Assembly (NCBI RefSeq): GCF_001570545.1 | Contig: NZ_BBXD01000016.1 | Location: forward strand, 1 to 64,000 | Direction of reading: 5' to 3' | Source of the DNA: Herbidospora mongoliensis | GTDB taxonomy: Bacteria > Actinomycetota > Actinomycetes > Streptosporangiales > Streptosporangiaceae | DNA: 64,000 nucleotides | Part shown: positions 53,438-61,992 of the stretch, in pieces | Numbering within the stretch: the first letter of the stretch is position 1 | Layout of the letters: the number at the start of each line of letters is the position of its first letter | Notes under the pieces: model-generated | Seen by the model: only the letters and a program-made list of their open reading frames with translations | What the model was told of the DNA's origin: nothing | Databases searched by the model: none | Program-made: the position numbers and the translations under genes

Positions 53438-53532
53438 GAATTCTCCGGTGAAGGGCTCTTTCAATCAACCGGCCCGCTCTTAAGATGACTACTGGAGCAA
53501 AAACCTGACCGACCGAAAATGGGAGGCCGCGA

Positions 53533-56061
53533 ATGCCGGAGCAGTCCGATGCGGCGCATGCGATGTCCAGGCGTAAGCCGGATGTCTGGTTCAATGTTCC
53601 TCAGCGCAATCCTAATTTCACCGGTCGCGACGATTTGCTGCAGGAATTACGGAAGAGCATGAACGCGGTCACCGCCGTCCTGCCACAGGCGCAGACCGTC
53701 CACGGATATGGCGGTGTCGGCAAGACCCATTTGGCGATCGAGTACGCCTGGCGCTTCGCCTCCCATTACGACCTGGTGGCCTGGATATCGGCTGACCAGG
53801 GACGGTTGGTCCCGGCGGCCATGGCCGGGCTCGCCAAGGATCTCGGGTTGCTGCCGTCGGTGGCGACTGGCATCCCCGCGACCGCCCGCGCGGTCAAGGA
53901 GGCGCTGGAGAGCGGGGAGCCCTACAAGCGCTGGTTGATCATCTATGACAACGCCGAGGAGCCGGAAGAGGTCCGGAACCACCTCCCCCGGGGGCCTGGC
54001 CACGTGCTGATCACATCCAGGAATCCTCAATGGGGCGATTTCGAGAAGACGATTCGAGTGGACGTGTTCCAGCGCTCCGAGAGCGTGCGGTTCCTGGAGC
54101 GAAGGCTCGTGCGGCCCGCGAAGAAGGAGGTGGCGGATCAGTTGGCCACCAAGCTTGGCGACCTTCCGCTCGCCCTTGAGCAGGCAGGTGCCTACCAGGC
54201 ACAGACCGGGACGACGGTCGAAGAGTACATAGAGCTTTTCGACGAGCAGACGACGAGCCTGCTCAGTGCAAACAGGGCACCTGGTTATCCGCAGTCGATG
54301 ACGGCGGTGTGGAAGCTCTCGGTGCGCGGTCTCAGGGCCAAACTGCCCGAGGCGATGGAGGTGCTGCACTGTTGCGCCTTCTTCGGCCCGGAGCCGATCC
54401 CTCGATCGGTGTTCCGGCGTGGGGCCGGCGAGTACGCCCCCAAATTGCGCGCCATCCTCTCGAACCCGATCATCCGCGACAAGATCTTCCGCGAACTGGG
54501 CCGGTTCGCGCTGACCCGTCTCGACACCACAGCGGGAACCCTGCAGGTGCACCGGCTCGTCCAAGCCCTGCTCAAGGACGAATTGTCGGAGCAGGACAGG
54601 GAACGTTATCGCTCGGAAGTGCACCTTCTGCTGGCCGGAGCGGCACCGCCCGATCCGGACGACGCAACGAAATGGGATGACTACGCGGCCTTGTTCGCGC
54701 ACGTGCACCCTTCGGGTCTCGAGAAGTCCCTGCATCCACGCGTGCGGGAGTTCGCGATCCTCATGGTTCGCTACCTGCATCGCTCCGGTAACTACGACGA
54801 CGCGCGGGTTCTGCTGGAGGAACTGATCGCCGAGTGGACGAACGGCCTGGGAGAAGACCACCCGGACGTGCTCGCCGCTCACCGGCACCGCGGCAACATC
54901 CTGCGGGCTCTCGGGCGCTACCAGGATGCCTTCACGAGCAACGAGCGGGCGATCGAACTCATGCGGGCGAATCTGCCCGAAGACGACCCCGAACTGCTTC
55001 TGACCAGTCTTCTCCGCGGCGCAGACCTTCGATCACTTGGCGATTTTCAAGGCGCGCTCTCCCTCGACCTGGGTTTGGAGGAGGCATTCACCCGGACATT
55101 CGGGGAAGGGCACATCCACACCCTGCGCCTGGCCAACAGCACGGCCTTGGACCACGCCCTCACGAGTGACTATGACAAGGCTCGTGCGATGCATTTGGAC
55201 ACGCACGTGCGACTGGAGAGCATGACTCCGGTGCACCGGGCGTTCCTCCTGATCACGTGGAACAACCTGGCCAGAGTGGTCCGCCTCCACGGAGACTACG
55301 CGGAAGCCTGTGATCTCGGTGAGGAGGCGCTCGCCTACGGGATGAGGGAGTTCACGACCGATCACCCCCTGACGCTGGCGGCAGCCCGGGATCTCTCCGT
55401 CGCACGGCGACGCCTGGGCCTGCTCCCGGAGGCGATGGAACTCGCCCAGGCCAATCTCCAGCAGTTCCAGCAACTCCTGGGCGACAACCACCCCGAGACC
55501 CTCGCCGCGAGGATCAACGTGGCCAACACCCTCCGCACGGTCGGAGATCTCGACGGCGCGTTCGAGATGATCTCCGACGTCCTGGCCCGATACCCGCTCG
55601 CCTACGGAGCAGATCATCCGTTCACACTGGCCTGTGGGATCAACCTGTCGATCGTGCAGCGACTACGTGGTGAGCCTTCCACGGCGCGCGACTACAACAA
55701 GAACCTGCTGGCCGCCCTCACCCGCAAACTCGGCACCGACCACGACTACACGCTCACCTGCGCGCACAACCTGGCCGGCGACTACGCCGCGCTCGGAGAC
55801 GCGGATCAGGCCGTCGCGCTGGGTCAGGAGTCCTACGAGCGCCTCAAGCGGCTTTTCGGTGAACGTCACTACATGACGCTCTGCTGCGGCGCCAATCTGG
55901 CTCTCGACCTCAGGGCGGCGGGTCAGGAAAAGGAGGCCAGCCGGCTCTCCGAGCAGGTGCTGAGTCTGTACGGCGATGCGGCAGGCCTGGGACATCCGGA
56001 CGCCGCGGCCGCAGCCGCGGGGAGACGCATCGACTTCGACTTCGACCCGCCTCAGATCTGA
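53533..56061 (+). CDS. NB-ARC/TPR protein of FxsT type
   Basis: 842 residues, ATG with GGGAGG 6 nt upstream. KPDVWFNVPQRNPNFTGRDDLLQELR at the start is the hallmark of FxSxx-COOH-system TPR proteins. NB-ARC NTPase: Walker A VHGYGGVGKTHLAIEYAW near residue 57, Walker B RWLIIYDNAEEPEEV near 137, LGDLPLALEQAGAYQ (GLPLA motif) near 213. From about 400 on are TPR_10/12-type repeats (LGEDHPDVLAAHRHRGNILRALG; LGDNHPETLAARINVANTLRTVG), ending RRIDFDFDPPQI as the family does. Canonical FxsT may carry extra N-terminal effector domains; this one begins directly with the NB-ARC unit. Confidence 0.88.
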   Translation: MPEQSDAAHAMSRRKPDVWFNVPQRNPNFTGRDDLLQELRKSMNAVTAVLPQAQTVHGYGGVGKTHLAIEYAWRFASHYDLVAWISADQGRLVPAAMAGLAKDLGLLPSVATGIPATARAVKEALESGEPYKRWLIIYDNAEEPEEVRNHLPRGPGHVLITSRNPQWGDFEKTIRVDVFQRSESVRFLERRLVRPAKKEVADQLATKLGDLPLALEQAGAYQAQTGTTVEEYIELFDEQTTSLLSANRAPGYPQSMTAVWKLSVRGLRAKLPEAMEVLHCCAFFGPEPIPRSVFRRGAGEYAPKLRAILSNPIIRDKIFRELGRFALTRLDTTAGTLQVHRLVQALLKDELSEQDRERYRSEVHLLLAGAAPPDPDDATKWDDYAALFAHVHPSGLEKSLHPRVREFAILMVRYLHRSGNYDDARVLLEELIAEWTNGLGEDHPDVLAAHRHRGNILRALGRYQDAFTSNERAIELMRANLPEDDPELLLTSLLRGADLRSLGDFQGALSLDLGLEEAFTRTFGEGHIHTLRLANSTALDHALTSDYDKARAMHLDTHVRLESMTPVHRAFLLITWNNLARVVRLHGDYAEACDLGEEALAYGMREFTTDHPLTLAAARDLSVARRRLGLLPEAMELAQANLQQFQQLLGDNHPETLAARINVANTLRTVGDLDGAFEMISDVLARYPLAYGADHPFTLACGINLSIVQRLRGEPSTARDYNKNLLAALTRKLGTDHDYTLTCAHNLAGDYAALGDADQAVALGQESYERLKRLFGERHYMTLCCGANLALDLRAAGQEKEASRLSEQVLSLYGDAAGLGHPDAAAAAAGRRIDFDFDPPQI

Positions 56062-57287
56062 TTCCTCCAGTCGGCCAGGGTCGCCCGGATCGTCTCCACG
56101 AACCGGCGGCCCTGATCCGTCAAGCCCTCACCGGCGAGCAGATCGGCGGCCGCCCGGTCCACGTCATGGGAGTGCCGTTCGTATTCGGTCCGAGCACGGG
56201 CCCGGCCGTCGGCAGGCCCATGCTGCGACTGCTCGCGCCAGAAGGCGCTGACGCCGAAGAACGCGTACACCCCCTGGAGAAGGGCGTGGGCCGGCCGTTC
56301 GTCCGTTCGCCAGGGAGCGCGATAGAACACGCCTGGCTCCGGCCGGGCCAGGTCGACGACCTCCTGCAGAGCGTTCAGTTTGGCGTGCTGAAGTTCATGG
56401 GTAAGACTGCACGCCGCGTCGAGGGGGTCAGCGTGACTGGACATCGCGATGGCGCCGAACAACTGGACGTTGGTGGCGCTGGCAAGCCCTCCGCTACCGG
56501 GCGGAATCGGCACGATCGCCGAGATCGCCTCACCGAACTCCGCCGCGACGGTCGGATGGGTCGTCCGCAGGATTCGCCAGCCTTCGGTCAGTTCGGCCTT
56601 CCACCGGCGTCGTTGCGCATCGGTGAGCCGGTCGAGGACTGGCCGTCCGGAGGGCCAGCGACAGGGGTCGAGATCGTCGAGGATCAGGTCGGGGCCGCCC
56701 GGAAGCGAGAGCCGGGACAGCGCGCGCCACCGGCCGGAATCGATTGCCGAGACCTGGACCGGCCGCTCTTCTGGAGGAAGCCAGAGCAGGCAGCCCTCCG
56801 CGGTGGGCTCCACTCTGATCGTCGTGTTTCCTTCGGGCAGGCCGTCGAGCAGCACGCAGCCGACGGAAGGCAGCATCAGCAAGTCAGGCGGCAGGTGGAG
56901 CTCTGCCTGGCAGGGCAGACCGGCATCGACGGCCGCGGCCAGGGCCAGCGCCGCAAGCAGCCCAGGATCGAGATCGGCCCGCTTTCCGCCGCGACGCAGT
57001 GTCTCGTACGTGCGCATCAGCCGGTGACCTGTGGCGGGATGACCGATGACGCGTTCGACACTCGCGGGGGCCGACCTGTCCAGGGAGGCGAGCCGGGCGT
57101 ACGCGGCGGCCGCCAGCCCGGCGTTCGGGTGACCGGAGTCCTCGGATTCTCGTACGACCGCGAGCAGGAGCAGATGGTGCTTGCTGAGTTCGGCCGCCCG
57201 TAACGAGCCGACGACGGCGGCGCCCGCCTCACCACGCGCCAGGGCGGTGATCGCGGTGTCGGGAATGTGGTGGAGGGCGAGGTTCAC
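56052..57287 (-). CDS. HExxH-motif peptide-modification protein
   Basis: 411 residues, GTG start overlapping the radical SAM gene's stop (GTGA). Matches the 'HExxH motif' family associated with FxsB systems: N-terminal helical half (LSKHHLLLLAVVRESEDSG), then ACSLTHELQHAKLNALQEVVDL with HELQH (about 285-289), and downstream PAHALLQGVYAFFGVSAFW. Recent work treats such proteins as 2-oxoglutarate-dependent peptide beta-hydroxylases (family knowledge; activity here untested). Convergent with the FxsT-like gene (10-bp overlap). Confidence 0.85.
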   Translation of the reverse strand: MNLALHHIPDTAITALARGEAGAAVVGSLRAAELSKHHLLLLAVVRESEDSGHPNAGLAAAAYARLASLDRSAPASVERVIGHPATGHRLMRTYETLRRGGKRADLDPGLLAALALAAAVDAGLPCQAELHLPPDLLMLPSVGCVLLDGLPEGNTTIRVEPTAEGCLLWLPPEERPVQVSAIDSGRWRALSRLSLPGGPDLILDDLDPCRWPSGRPVLDRLTDAQRRRWKAELTEGWRILRTTHPTVAAEFGEAISAIVPIPPGSGGLASATNVQLFGAIAMSSHADPLDAACSLTHELQHAKLNALQEVVDLARPEPGVFYRAPWRTDERPAHALLQGVYAFFGVSAFWREQSQHGPADGRARARTEYERHSHDVDRAAADLLAGEGLTDQGRRFVETIRATLADWRNQI

Positions 57288-58486
57288 CGGGAACTCCTGA
57301 TCTTCGCGACGTCCTTGGCGAGCCGCCCGTGGATATGCGAGATCAGGCGGTAGAGGTCGGGACAGTAGACGGAGGGGTTGCCGAACCCCGTCTCCTCCCG
57401 GAAGCGGTGCGCGTGGAGCCCACCGCCGCAGATCCGGTGGATGTCACAGCTCTTGCACACGTCGGGGAGACCGAAAAGGGTGCGCTGCCGGGCAAGGACC
57501 GCCGGGTGGGTCATCACGGCGTCGAAGGAGTCCCGCATGACATGCATTCCGGTCGCTCCTGCCCCCTCGTACGCGGATTTCAGGATGTCCGAATGCTCGA
57601 TGACACCATTGGTTTCGACGACGACCATTCGGGTGGGAGACAGACCGATCGCTTCGACGCGGGAGGCGCTGCCCATCAGCAGGCGGATGATCTCGACGAA
57701 GAACCGGACGTCGGTTTCCGCCCGGGGCGAGTCGTACCAGTGGTCGAATATGCGGATGAGCCATTCGGCATAGGGGGTTTCCGCCGATTGTGGGTCCCGA
57801 AATGGCGGCGGAGCCGTCCAGTTGCCATGCGGCAGCAAGAAGTCGATGACGGGCGGGTCGAATTCGCTCAGGGCCTGGTAAACGCCGATCGGGTCGTTCC
57901 GGATGTCGACCGTACACAATATGCCGTTGAACAAATGGTGGTATCGACCCGTTGTCAGCCGGTGGAGCGCTTCGCTCACCTGGGCATAGCTGCCCTTCCC
58001 GTTGGCGAACAGGCGGTGCCGGTCGTTCGCCGCCTCGTATCCGTCGAGGCTCACACCGATCCGCACGCCCAGGCTGTCGAAGAGGTGGAGAAACGCCTCA
58101 TCGAGCATGACGGCGTTGGTCTGCACCACCACATGCACCTGGGTGCCCACGTCGACCGCGCGTCTGATGCTTGTGACGGCATAAGAGATGATCTCCGCGC
58201 CGGCCAGGAGAGGTTCTCCTCCGTGGAGGATGACTTCGATCTCGCCGAGATCATGTGTACGGATGTGCTCGCCGATGCGGCGTGCGATGTCGTCGATGAC
58301 CCGAGGCGACATCGACCTCGGCTGGGACCGCCAGGACTGGTCGGCCATCTCGTACATGTAGCAATATCTGCAGCTGAGCTGGCATCTGCTGTGGATCTTG
58401 AGGATGAATTGCTGGAAGGGTGTGGGCTGTGGCGCATCACCTCGCTTCGCTTCGGCAGGTCCGTTCAGCGCGCGATCTTCTGACAC
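57284..58486 (-). CDS. fxsB: FxsB-type radical SAM/SPASM peptide maturase
   Basis: 400 residues from GTG at 58486 (MSEDRALNGPAEAKRGD). The frame is open a further 37 codons but without family support. Radical SAM CxxxCxxC: SRCQLSCRYCYMYEMADQSW. EVILHGGEPLLAG follows, and a C-terminal SPASM-like region has CKSCDIHRICGGGLHAHRF and later YCPDL. GGLHAHRF and PTPFQQFILKIHSRC match FxsB proteins. FxsB-related enzymes cross-link aromatic side chains into three-residue cyclophanes (family knowledge). Coupled to the HExxH gene; candidate substrate is the 53153 peptide. Confidence 0.88.
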   Translation of the reverse strand: MSEDRALNGPAEAKRGDAPQPTPFQQFILKIHSRCQLSCRYCYMYEMADQSWRSQPRSMSPRVIDDIARRIGEHIRTHDLGEIEVILHGGEPLLAGAEIISYAVTSIRRAVDVGTQVHVVVQTNAVMLDEAFLHLFDSLGVRIGVSLDGYEAANDRHRLFANGKGSYAQVSEALHRLTTGRYHHLFNGILCTVDIRNDPIGVYQALSEFDPPVIDFLLPHGNWTAPPPFRDPQSAETPYAEWLIRIFDHWYDSPRAETDVRFFVEIIRLLMGSASRVEAIGLSPTRMVVVETNGVIEHSDILKSAYEGAGATGMHVMRDSFDAVMTHPAVLARQRTLFGLPDVCKSCDIHRICGGGLHAHRFREETGFGNPSVYCPDLYRLISHIHGRLAKDVAKIRSSR

Positions 58487-58849
58487 GTGCGCCCACCCAA
58501 TCACGATCGTGATATGTCGTGCGATGCACCTCCTATCAGGCCTGAATTGAGAGCTGGAGTCAAGGAGAATTGCGGGGGTGCGGCCTCTGTCGCGCACAGT
58601 GGAAGCGTTAGTGGGACCCGTCTGTCTCGCAAGCGGATTCCATGGATAATCCGAAACTATTGGAATGGCTTCGAGGTATTCCCGGCTATTGAACGGGTCT
58701 GGTCACGGTTTGTGCGCGGAAGGCGGCGGAGTGATGCCCACATTATGGGCTGCCTGATGCTGCGTGTGTCATCGCACTACAGGGCCATCTTGCACAAGAA
58801 AGTTTCCTAATAAATACTCCCGATGACGACACCACCCCCGGGAGGTCCC
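58487..58849. other. Gene-free, lower-GC edge of the island
   Basis: No supported gene. Base composition is mixed, with AT-rich patches (CCTAATAAATACTCCCG near 58806). A 107-codon open frame on the plus strand lacks any protein character. Contains the promoter regions for the fxsB-type operon (minus) and the secreted protein (plus), without clear hexamers. Confidence 0.5.
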
Positions 58850-59179
58850 ATGCTCCGCCGCGCGTTCACCCTCCTCGCCACCGCAGCCCTCGCCGCCACC
58901 ACCCTCGTGGCCACCTCAACCCCCGCCCACGCCGTCATCGTCAACCTCAACTTCGGCCCGCTGAGCATCGGCGAATACTGCGCCGCGAAGATCCACCCCG
59001 CCGCCTGGCTCGGCCTCTACGAGGCCAGTGGCCTGCGCTGCTACACCCCCCAGGGCTCCGGCCTGATCTTCCGGGGGACCGGCGACCCCTACCTGGCCTG
59101 CAAACACCTCACGACGGACGTCATCGCCGGCGCCACCCGCATCGCCGGCGACGGCATCAGCTGCCAGGCCGTCCGTTAG
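58850..59179 (+). CDS. Small secreted protein
   Basis: 109 residues from ATG at 58850, with GGAGG at 58841-58845. Signal peptide MLRRAFTLLATAALAATTLVATSTPAHA, cleavage after AHA. The mature ~81 residues hold four Cys (EYCAAK, GLRCYT, LACKH, SCQAV), so probably two disulfides. Not recognised. Its stop overlaps the end of the converging SnoaL-like gene by 4 bp. Confidence 0.75.
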   Translation: MLRRAFTLLATAALAATTLVATSTPAHAVIVNLNFGPLSIGEYCAAKIHPAAWLGLYEASGLRCYTPQGSGLIFRGTGDPYLACKHLTTDVIAGATRIAGDGISCQAVR

Positions 59180-59529
59180 GACGCGGGCGTGATCTGGAAG
59201 ACGGCGGCCCGCCACGTCCCGGAGGCGTCCAGGACCAGCGTCGTCGTCGCGTAGACGACCATCGTCCCGCGCGGGGAGTCGATCTCCACGCGGGACGTGT
59301 GCACCACGCTGGTGTCGGACAGTGTCACGACCCGGTGCTCCGACTGGTCGGTTCGCGTGTACGGGTTCTCGTTCTCCGCGAAGGTCCGCAGGATCGCCGC
59401 CCGGTCGGTCTCCACGCCCCACGGGGAGATCGCCACCGGATCGTCGGTCAGGTAGGAGTCGTAGTAGGAGGCGTCCCCGTCCCGGTTCGCCTTCCAGGCG
59501 CGCTCACTGAGTTCGATGAAGAAGTCCAT
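59176..59529 (-). CDS. SnoaL/NTF2-like protein
   Basis: 117 residues from ATG at 59529 (MDFFIELSERAWKANRDGDASYYDSYL); upstream in-frame start ignored. NTF2-like cone fold with DDPVAISPWGVETDRAAILRTF and GTMVVYATTTLVLDASGTWRAAVFQITP. Many such proteins are stress or polyketide-related; role here unknown. Divergent from the ECF41 sigma gene, whose own C-terminus also has an NTF2-like domain. Confidence 0.85.
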   Translation of the reverse strand: MDFFIELSERAWKANRDGDASYYDSYLTDDPVAISPWGVETDRAAILRTFAENENPYTRTDQSEHRVVTLSDTSVVHTSRVEIDSPRGTMVVYATTTLVLDASGTWRAAVFQITPAS

Positions 59530-59555
59530 GTCACATCCTTCTGCCCTGATTCGTT
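59529..59555 (+). promoter_or_regulatory. ECF41-type promoter
   Basis: TGTCACA (59529-59535), 16-nt spacer, CGTT (59552-59555). ECF41 sigma factors recognise TGTCACA-N15/16-CGTC upstream of their own operons (established). The match fits autoregulation of the gene at 59565 and lies only 10-36 nt upstream of its GTG, overlapping the divergent gene's start. Confidence 0.65.
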
Positions 59556-59564
59556 CTTCTAAGC

Positions 59565-60380
59565 GTGGAACCGTATGTGGCAATCAGGCCAAGACTTGTC
59601 CGCTTGGCCTACGGCCTGCTGGGTGATCTGGCCGAGTCCGAGGACGTCGTCCAGGACGCCTGGCTGCGCCTGAACCGCGCCGATGAGATGCCCGAGGACA
59701 TCGAGGGCTGGCTGGTGGTCACCGTCTCGCGGCTGGCCCTGGACGTGCTGAAGTCGGCCAGGAAACGGCGCGAGGAGTACGTCGGTCCCTGGCTGCCCGA
59801 GCCGATCGTCGACGCCGACCCGGCCGATCGCGTCACCCTCGACGAATCTCTCAGCCTCGCCATGTTCGTGGTGCTGGAGACCCTGAGTCCCGCCGAACGC
59901 ACCGCCTTCGTGCTCCATGACGTCTTCGGCGTCCCCTTCGACGAGGTGGCCCGAGCGGTCGGGCGCACCCCGGCCGCCTGCCGGCAGCTCGCCAATCGGG
60001 CTCGCAAACACGTACAGGAGAAGGCTCCGAGGTTCGACGTCGACGTGGCCGATCACAAACGGGTGGTCGACGCGTTCGCGGCGGCCTGCGCGGGGAGGGA
60101 CCTGGAGGGGTTGCTGGCCGTGCTCGATCCCGATGTGGTCCTGCGCAGTGACGGGGGCGGGCTCGTCAGGTCGGCCCGGCGGCCGGTTATTGGGGCCGAC
60201 AAGGTCGGGCGGTTCCTGATCGGGATTCAGGGGGGTCCGTTCCGGTCGGTCACGGTCAACGGGCTGCCGGGGCTGGTCCGTGACGATCAGCCGGCTGTGT
60301 ACGGGCTGGTGGTCAGAGAGGGACGAGTGGTCGAGGTCGACATCGTCCGCAATCCAGAGAAACTGAGGAGTCTGCGATGA
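59565..60380 (+). CDS. ECF41-family sigma factor with SnoaL-like C-terminal domain
   Basis: 271 residues, GTG start. Regions 2 and 4 (VRLAYGLLGDLAESEDVVQDAWLRL; LSPAERTAFVLHDVFGVPFDEVARAVGRTPAACRQLANRARKHVQ) are followed by a ~100-residue NTF2-like C-terminal domain (HKRVVDAFAAACAGRDLEGLLAVLDPDVVLRSDGGG) typical of ECF41. In this group that domain replaces an anti-sigma factor. Partner of the downstream CMD gene. Confidence 0.92.
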   Translation: MEPYVAIRPRLVRLAYGLLGDLAESEDVVQDAWLRLNRADEMPEDIEGWLVVTVSRLALDVLKSARKRREEYVGPWLPEPIVDADPADRVTLDESLSLAMFVVLETLSPAERTAFVLHDVFGVPFDEVARAVGRTPAACRQLANRARKHVQEKAPRFDVDVADHKRVVDAFAAACAGRDLEGLLAVLDPDVVLRSDGGGLVRSARRPVIGADKVGRFLIGIQGGPFRSVTVNGLPGLVRDDQPAVYGLVVREGRVVEVDIVRNPEKLRSLR

Positions 60381-60814
60381 GAATCAATGTGGCGGAGCTG
60401 GCGCCGGAGGCGTACAAGGCGATGCTGGGGCTGGAGCGCTACCTGGGCGGCAGTGGGTTGCCCTCGCAGGTGATCGAGCTGGTCAAGCTGCGGGCCAGCC
60501 AGATCAATGGGTGCGCCTACTGCGTGCACATGCACAGCTCGGACATGAAGAAGTCCGGCGAACCCGACGAACGCATCTGGGGTGTGGGGGCCTGGCGTGA
60601 GACGCCCTCGTTCACCCCGGCCGAGCGGGCGGCGCTGGCGCTGACCGAGGAGGCGACGCGGCTCGCCGACTCGACCGGCGTGAGCGACGAGGCCTGGGGC
60701 GAGGCGGCCAAGTACTTCGACGACGGCCAGCTGGCGGCGCTCGTGGTGGCCATCTCCACGATCAACGCCTGGAACCGGATCGCGGTGACGACCCACCTGG
60801 AACCAGGGGCCTGA
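60377..60814 (+). CDS. Carboxymuconolactone decarboxylase/AhpD-like protein (ECF41 partner)
   Basis: 145 residues, ATG overlapping the sigma stop (ATGA). AhpD-type motif VKLRASQINGCAYCVHMHSSDMKK (CxxC = CAYC with following His) and ALALTEEATRLADS. ECF41 operons typically encode such a CMD-domain protein (or another oxidoreductase) directly after the sigma gene. Likely an alkylhydroperoxidase-like thiol enzyme. Confidence 0.92.
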   Translation: MRINVAELAPEAYKAMLGLERYLGGSGLPSQVIELVKLRASQINGCAYCVHMHSSDMKKSGEPDERIWGVGAWRETPSFTPAERAALALTEEATRLADSTGVSDEAWGEAAKYFDDGQLAALVVAISTINAWNRIAVTTHLEPGA

Positions 60815-60820
60815 TCACCC

Positions 60821-60863
60821 ACGTGGTGTGGCCCGGGACTAGACCTCGGGCCATATCGCCACG
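60821..60863 (+). terminator. Bulged hairpin after the ECF41 operon
   Basis: Outer arms ACGTGG/CCACGT and inner arms TGGCCCGGG/CTCGGGCCA (one G-U pair) form a two-part stem. No T run; possible terminator. Confidence 0.5.
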
Positions 60864-60906
60864 TCCGGGCCCCCGAGCCTGTCTCGTGCTCACATAATGT
60901 CCTGCG

Positions 60907-61992
60907 ATGAACGCGCAACGTCACCATCCCTTTGACGTCAGCGTCGTCGTTGCGGCCGCCGACTCCGTTCAGCTGGACAGGTGGCTGACGCACGCGCTGG
61001 CTCTGCGGGCCTCCAAAGAGATCCTCGTGGCCGACTCGCGGCTGGCCAGGCTCTATGCGAGCCTCCACCGCCACGTACACATCACAAAGAATCCCCTCAA
61101 CGCTCCCACGCGAGGCCGATACACCTACTTCGCCGGCGATCATCTCTCGCCCGTCGATCTCATGATCGAGACGGCCGACCGATCCGAGGCCGACCTCGTC
61201 GCCACGGCGCCGCAGGCCTGTGACGACGCGTCGCTGACCGACATCTACGACGACCTGTCCCTCGGCAAGCTGTTCCGGACCGCCTTCCGTGACCGGTTCG
61301 CCTTCACCGACGCCGCCGACTTCGTCGTGCACGCCTACTGCCACGCCGAGCGGATCGCCACGGTCCGGGGGCGTCAGGAGATGGGGCGCCATCACCCCGA
61401 CCGCCTGGTCAGAAGGGTGCAGTCGCACCTGCCCAGCGGTGATCTCCGCGATCAGCTGATCGCCCGGCACATCACCCGCGACGTCCTGCCCGATCTCGCC
61501 GAGCCCTTCCTGGAGGCCGACGACACGGCCAGGCACGCGATCGTGCGGAGTGTCGCCCACCGCTGCGCCGCCTGGGTGACGCCGGGGGTCCGCGCGCAAC
61601 TCGACGCCACCGACCAGGTCAGGCTGGCGTCGCTACAGGACCATCGGCGGCTGGAGCGGCTGGCGCGCATCTCCGAGGCGCCGCTGCACCGGGCTCTCCG
61701 CAATCTCGAATGGGAGGGCGACCGGCTCCGCATCGAGTTCACCGCCGCGCTCGAAGGGTTCCCCGAGGCGGAGATCGGGCTGGTCCTGAGAGACGGCGAT
61801 CCGCAGGACGTCTGGGACGTCTACGTCACCGCCGAATGCGACGGGATCGTCCGGCAGGCGCGGCTCGAAGGGGGCAGGGACATCGCGCTGCCGGTCCGGT
61901 TCACCGACGACCTCGTGGCGCTGCCCTACCTCACCCGGACGGGCACGCTCAGCCTGCGGAAAGAACGTCGTCTCATCCACACCTCCCCTTAA
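60907..61992 (+). CDS. Glycosyltransferase-related protein with TarS/TarP linker-like region
   Basis: 361 residues (MNAQRHHPFDVSVVVAAADSVQ). The middle (about 170-260: LPSGDLRDQLIARHITRDVLPDLAEPFLEADDTAR ... AWVTPGVRAQLDATDQVRLASLQ) resembles the linker of actinobacterial teichoic-acid GT2 enzymes. The C-terminal ~90 residues are a beta-sandwich like their accessory domain. The N-terminal GT-A part is short (a DxD motif is not evident) and starts SVVVAAADSVQLDRWL, so it may be degenerate. I infer a cell-wall polymer role, perhaps non-catalytic. Confidence 0.55.
   Translation: MNAQRHHPFDVSVVVAAADSVQLDRWLTHALALRASKEILVADSRLARLYASLHRHVHITKNPLNAPTRGRYTYFAGDHLSPVDLMIETADRSEADLVATAPQACDDASLTDIYDDLSLGKLFRTAFRDRFAFTDAADFVVHAYCHAERIATVRGRQEMGRHHPDRLVRRVQSHLPSGDLRDQLIARHITRDVLPDLAEPFLEADDTARHAIVRSVAHRCAAWVTPGVRAQLDATDQVRLASLQDHRRLERLARISEAPLHRALRNLEWEGDRLRIEFTAALEGFPEAEIGLVLRDGDPQDVWDVYVTAECDGIVRQARLEGGRDIALPVRFTDDLVALPYLTRTGTLSLRKERRLIHTSP

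Noticed and set aside
58487-58810. 107-codon plus-strand frame upstream of the small secreted protein
   Set aside because: No ribosome site, no protein-like pattern; it overlaps the promoter region of the fxsB-type operon.
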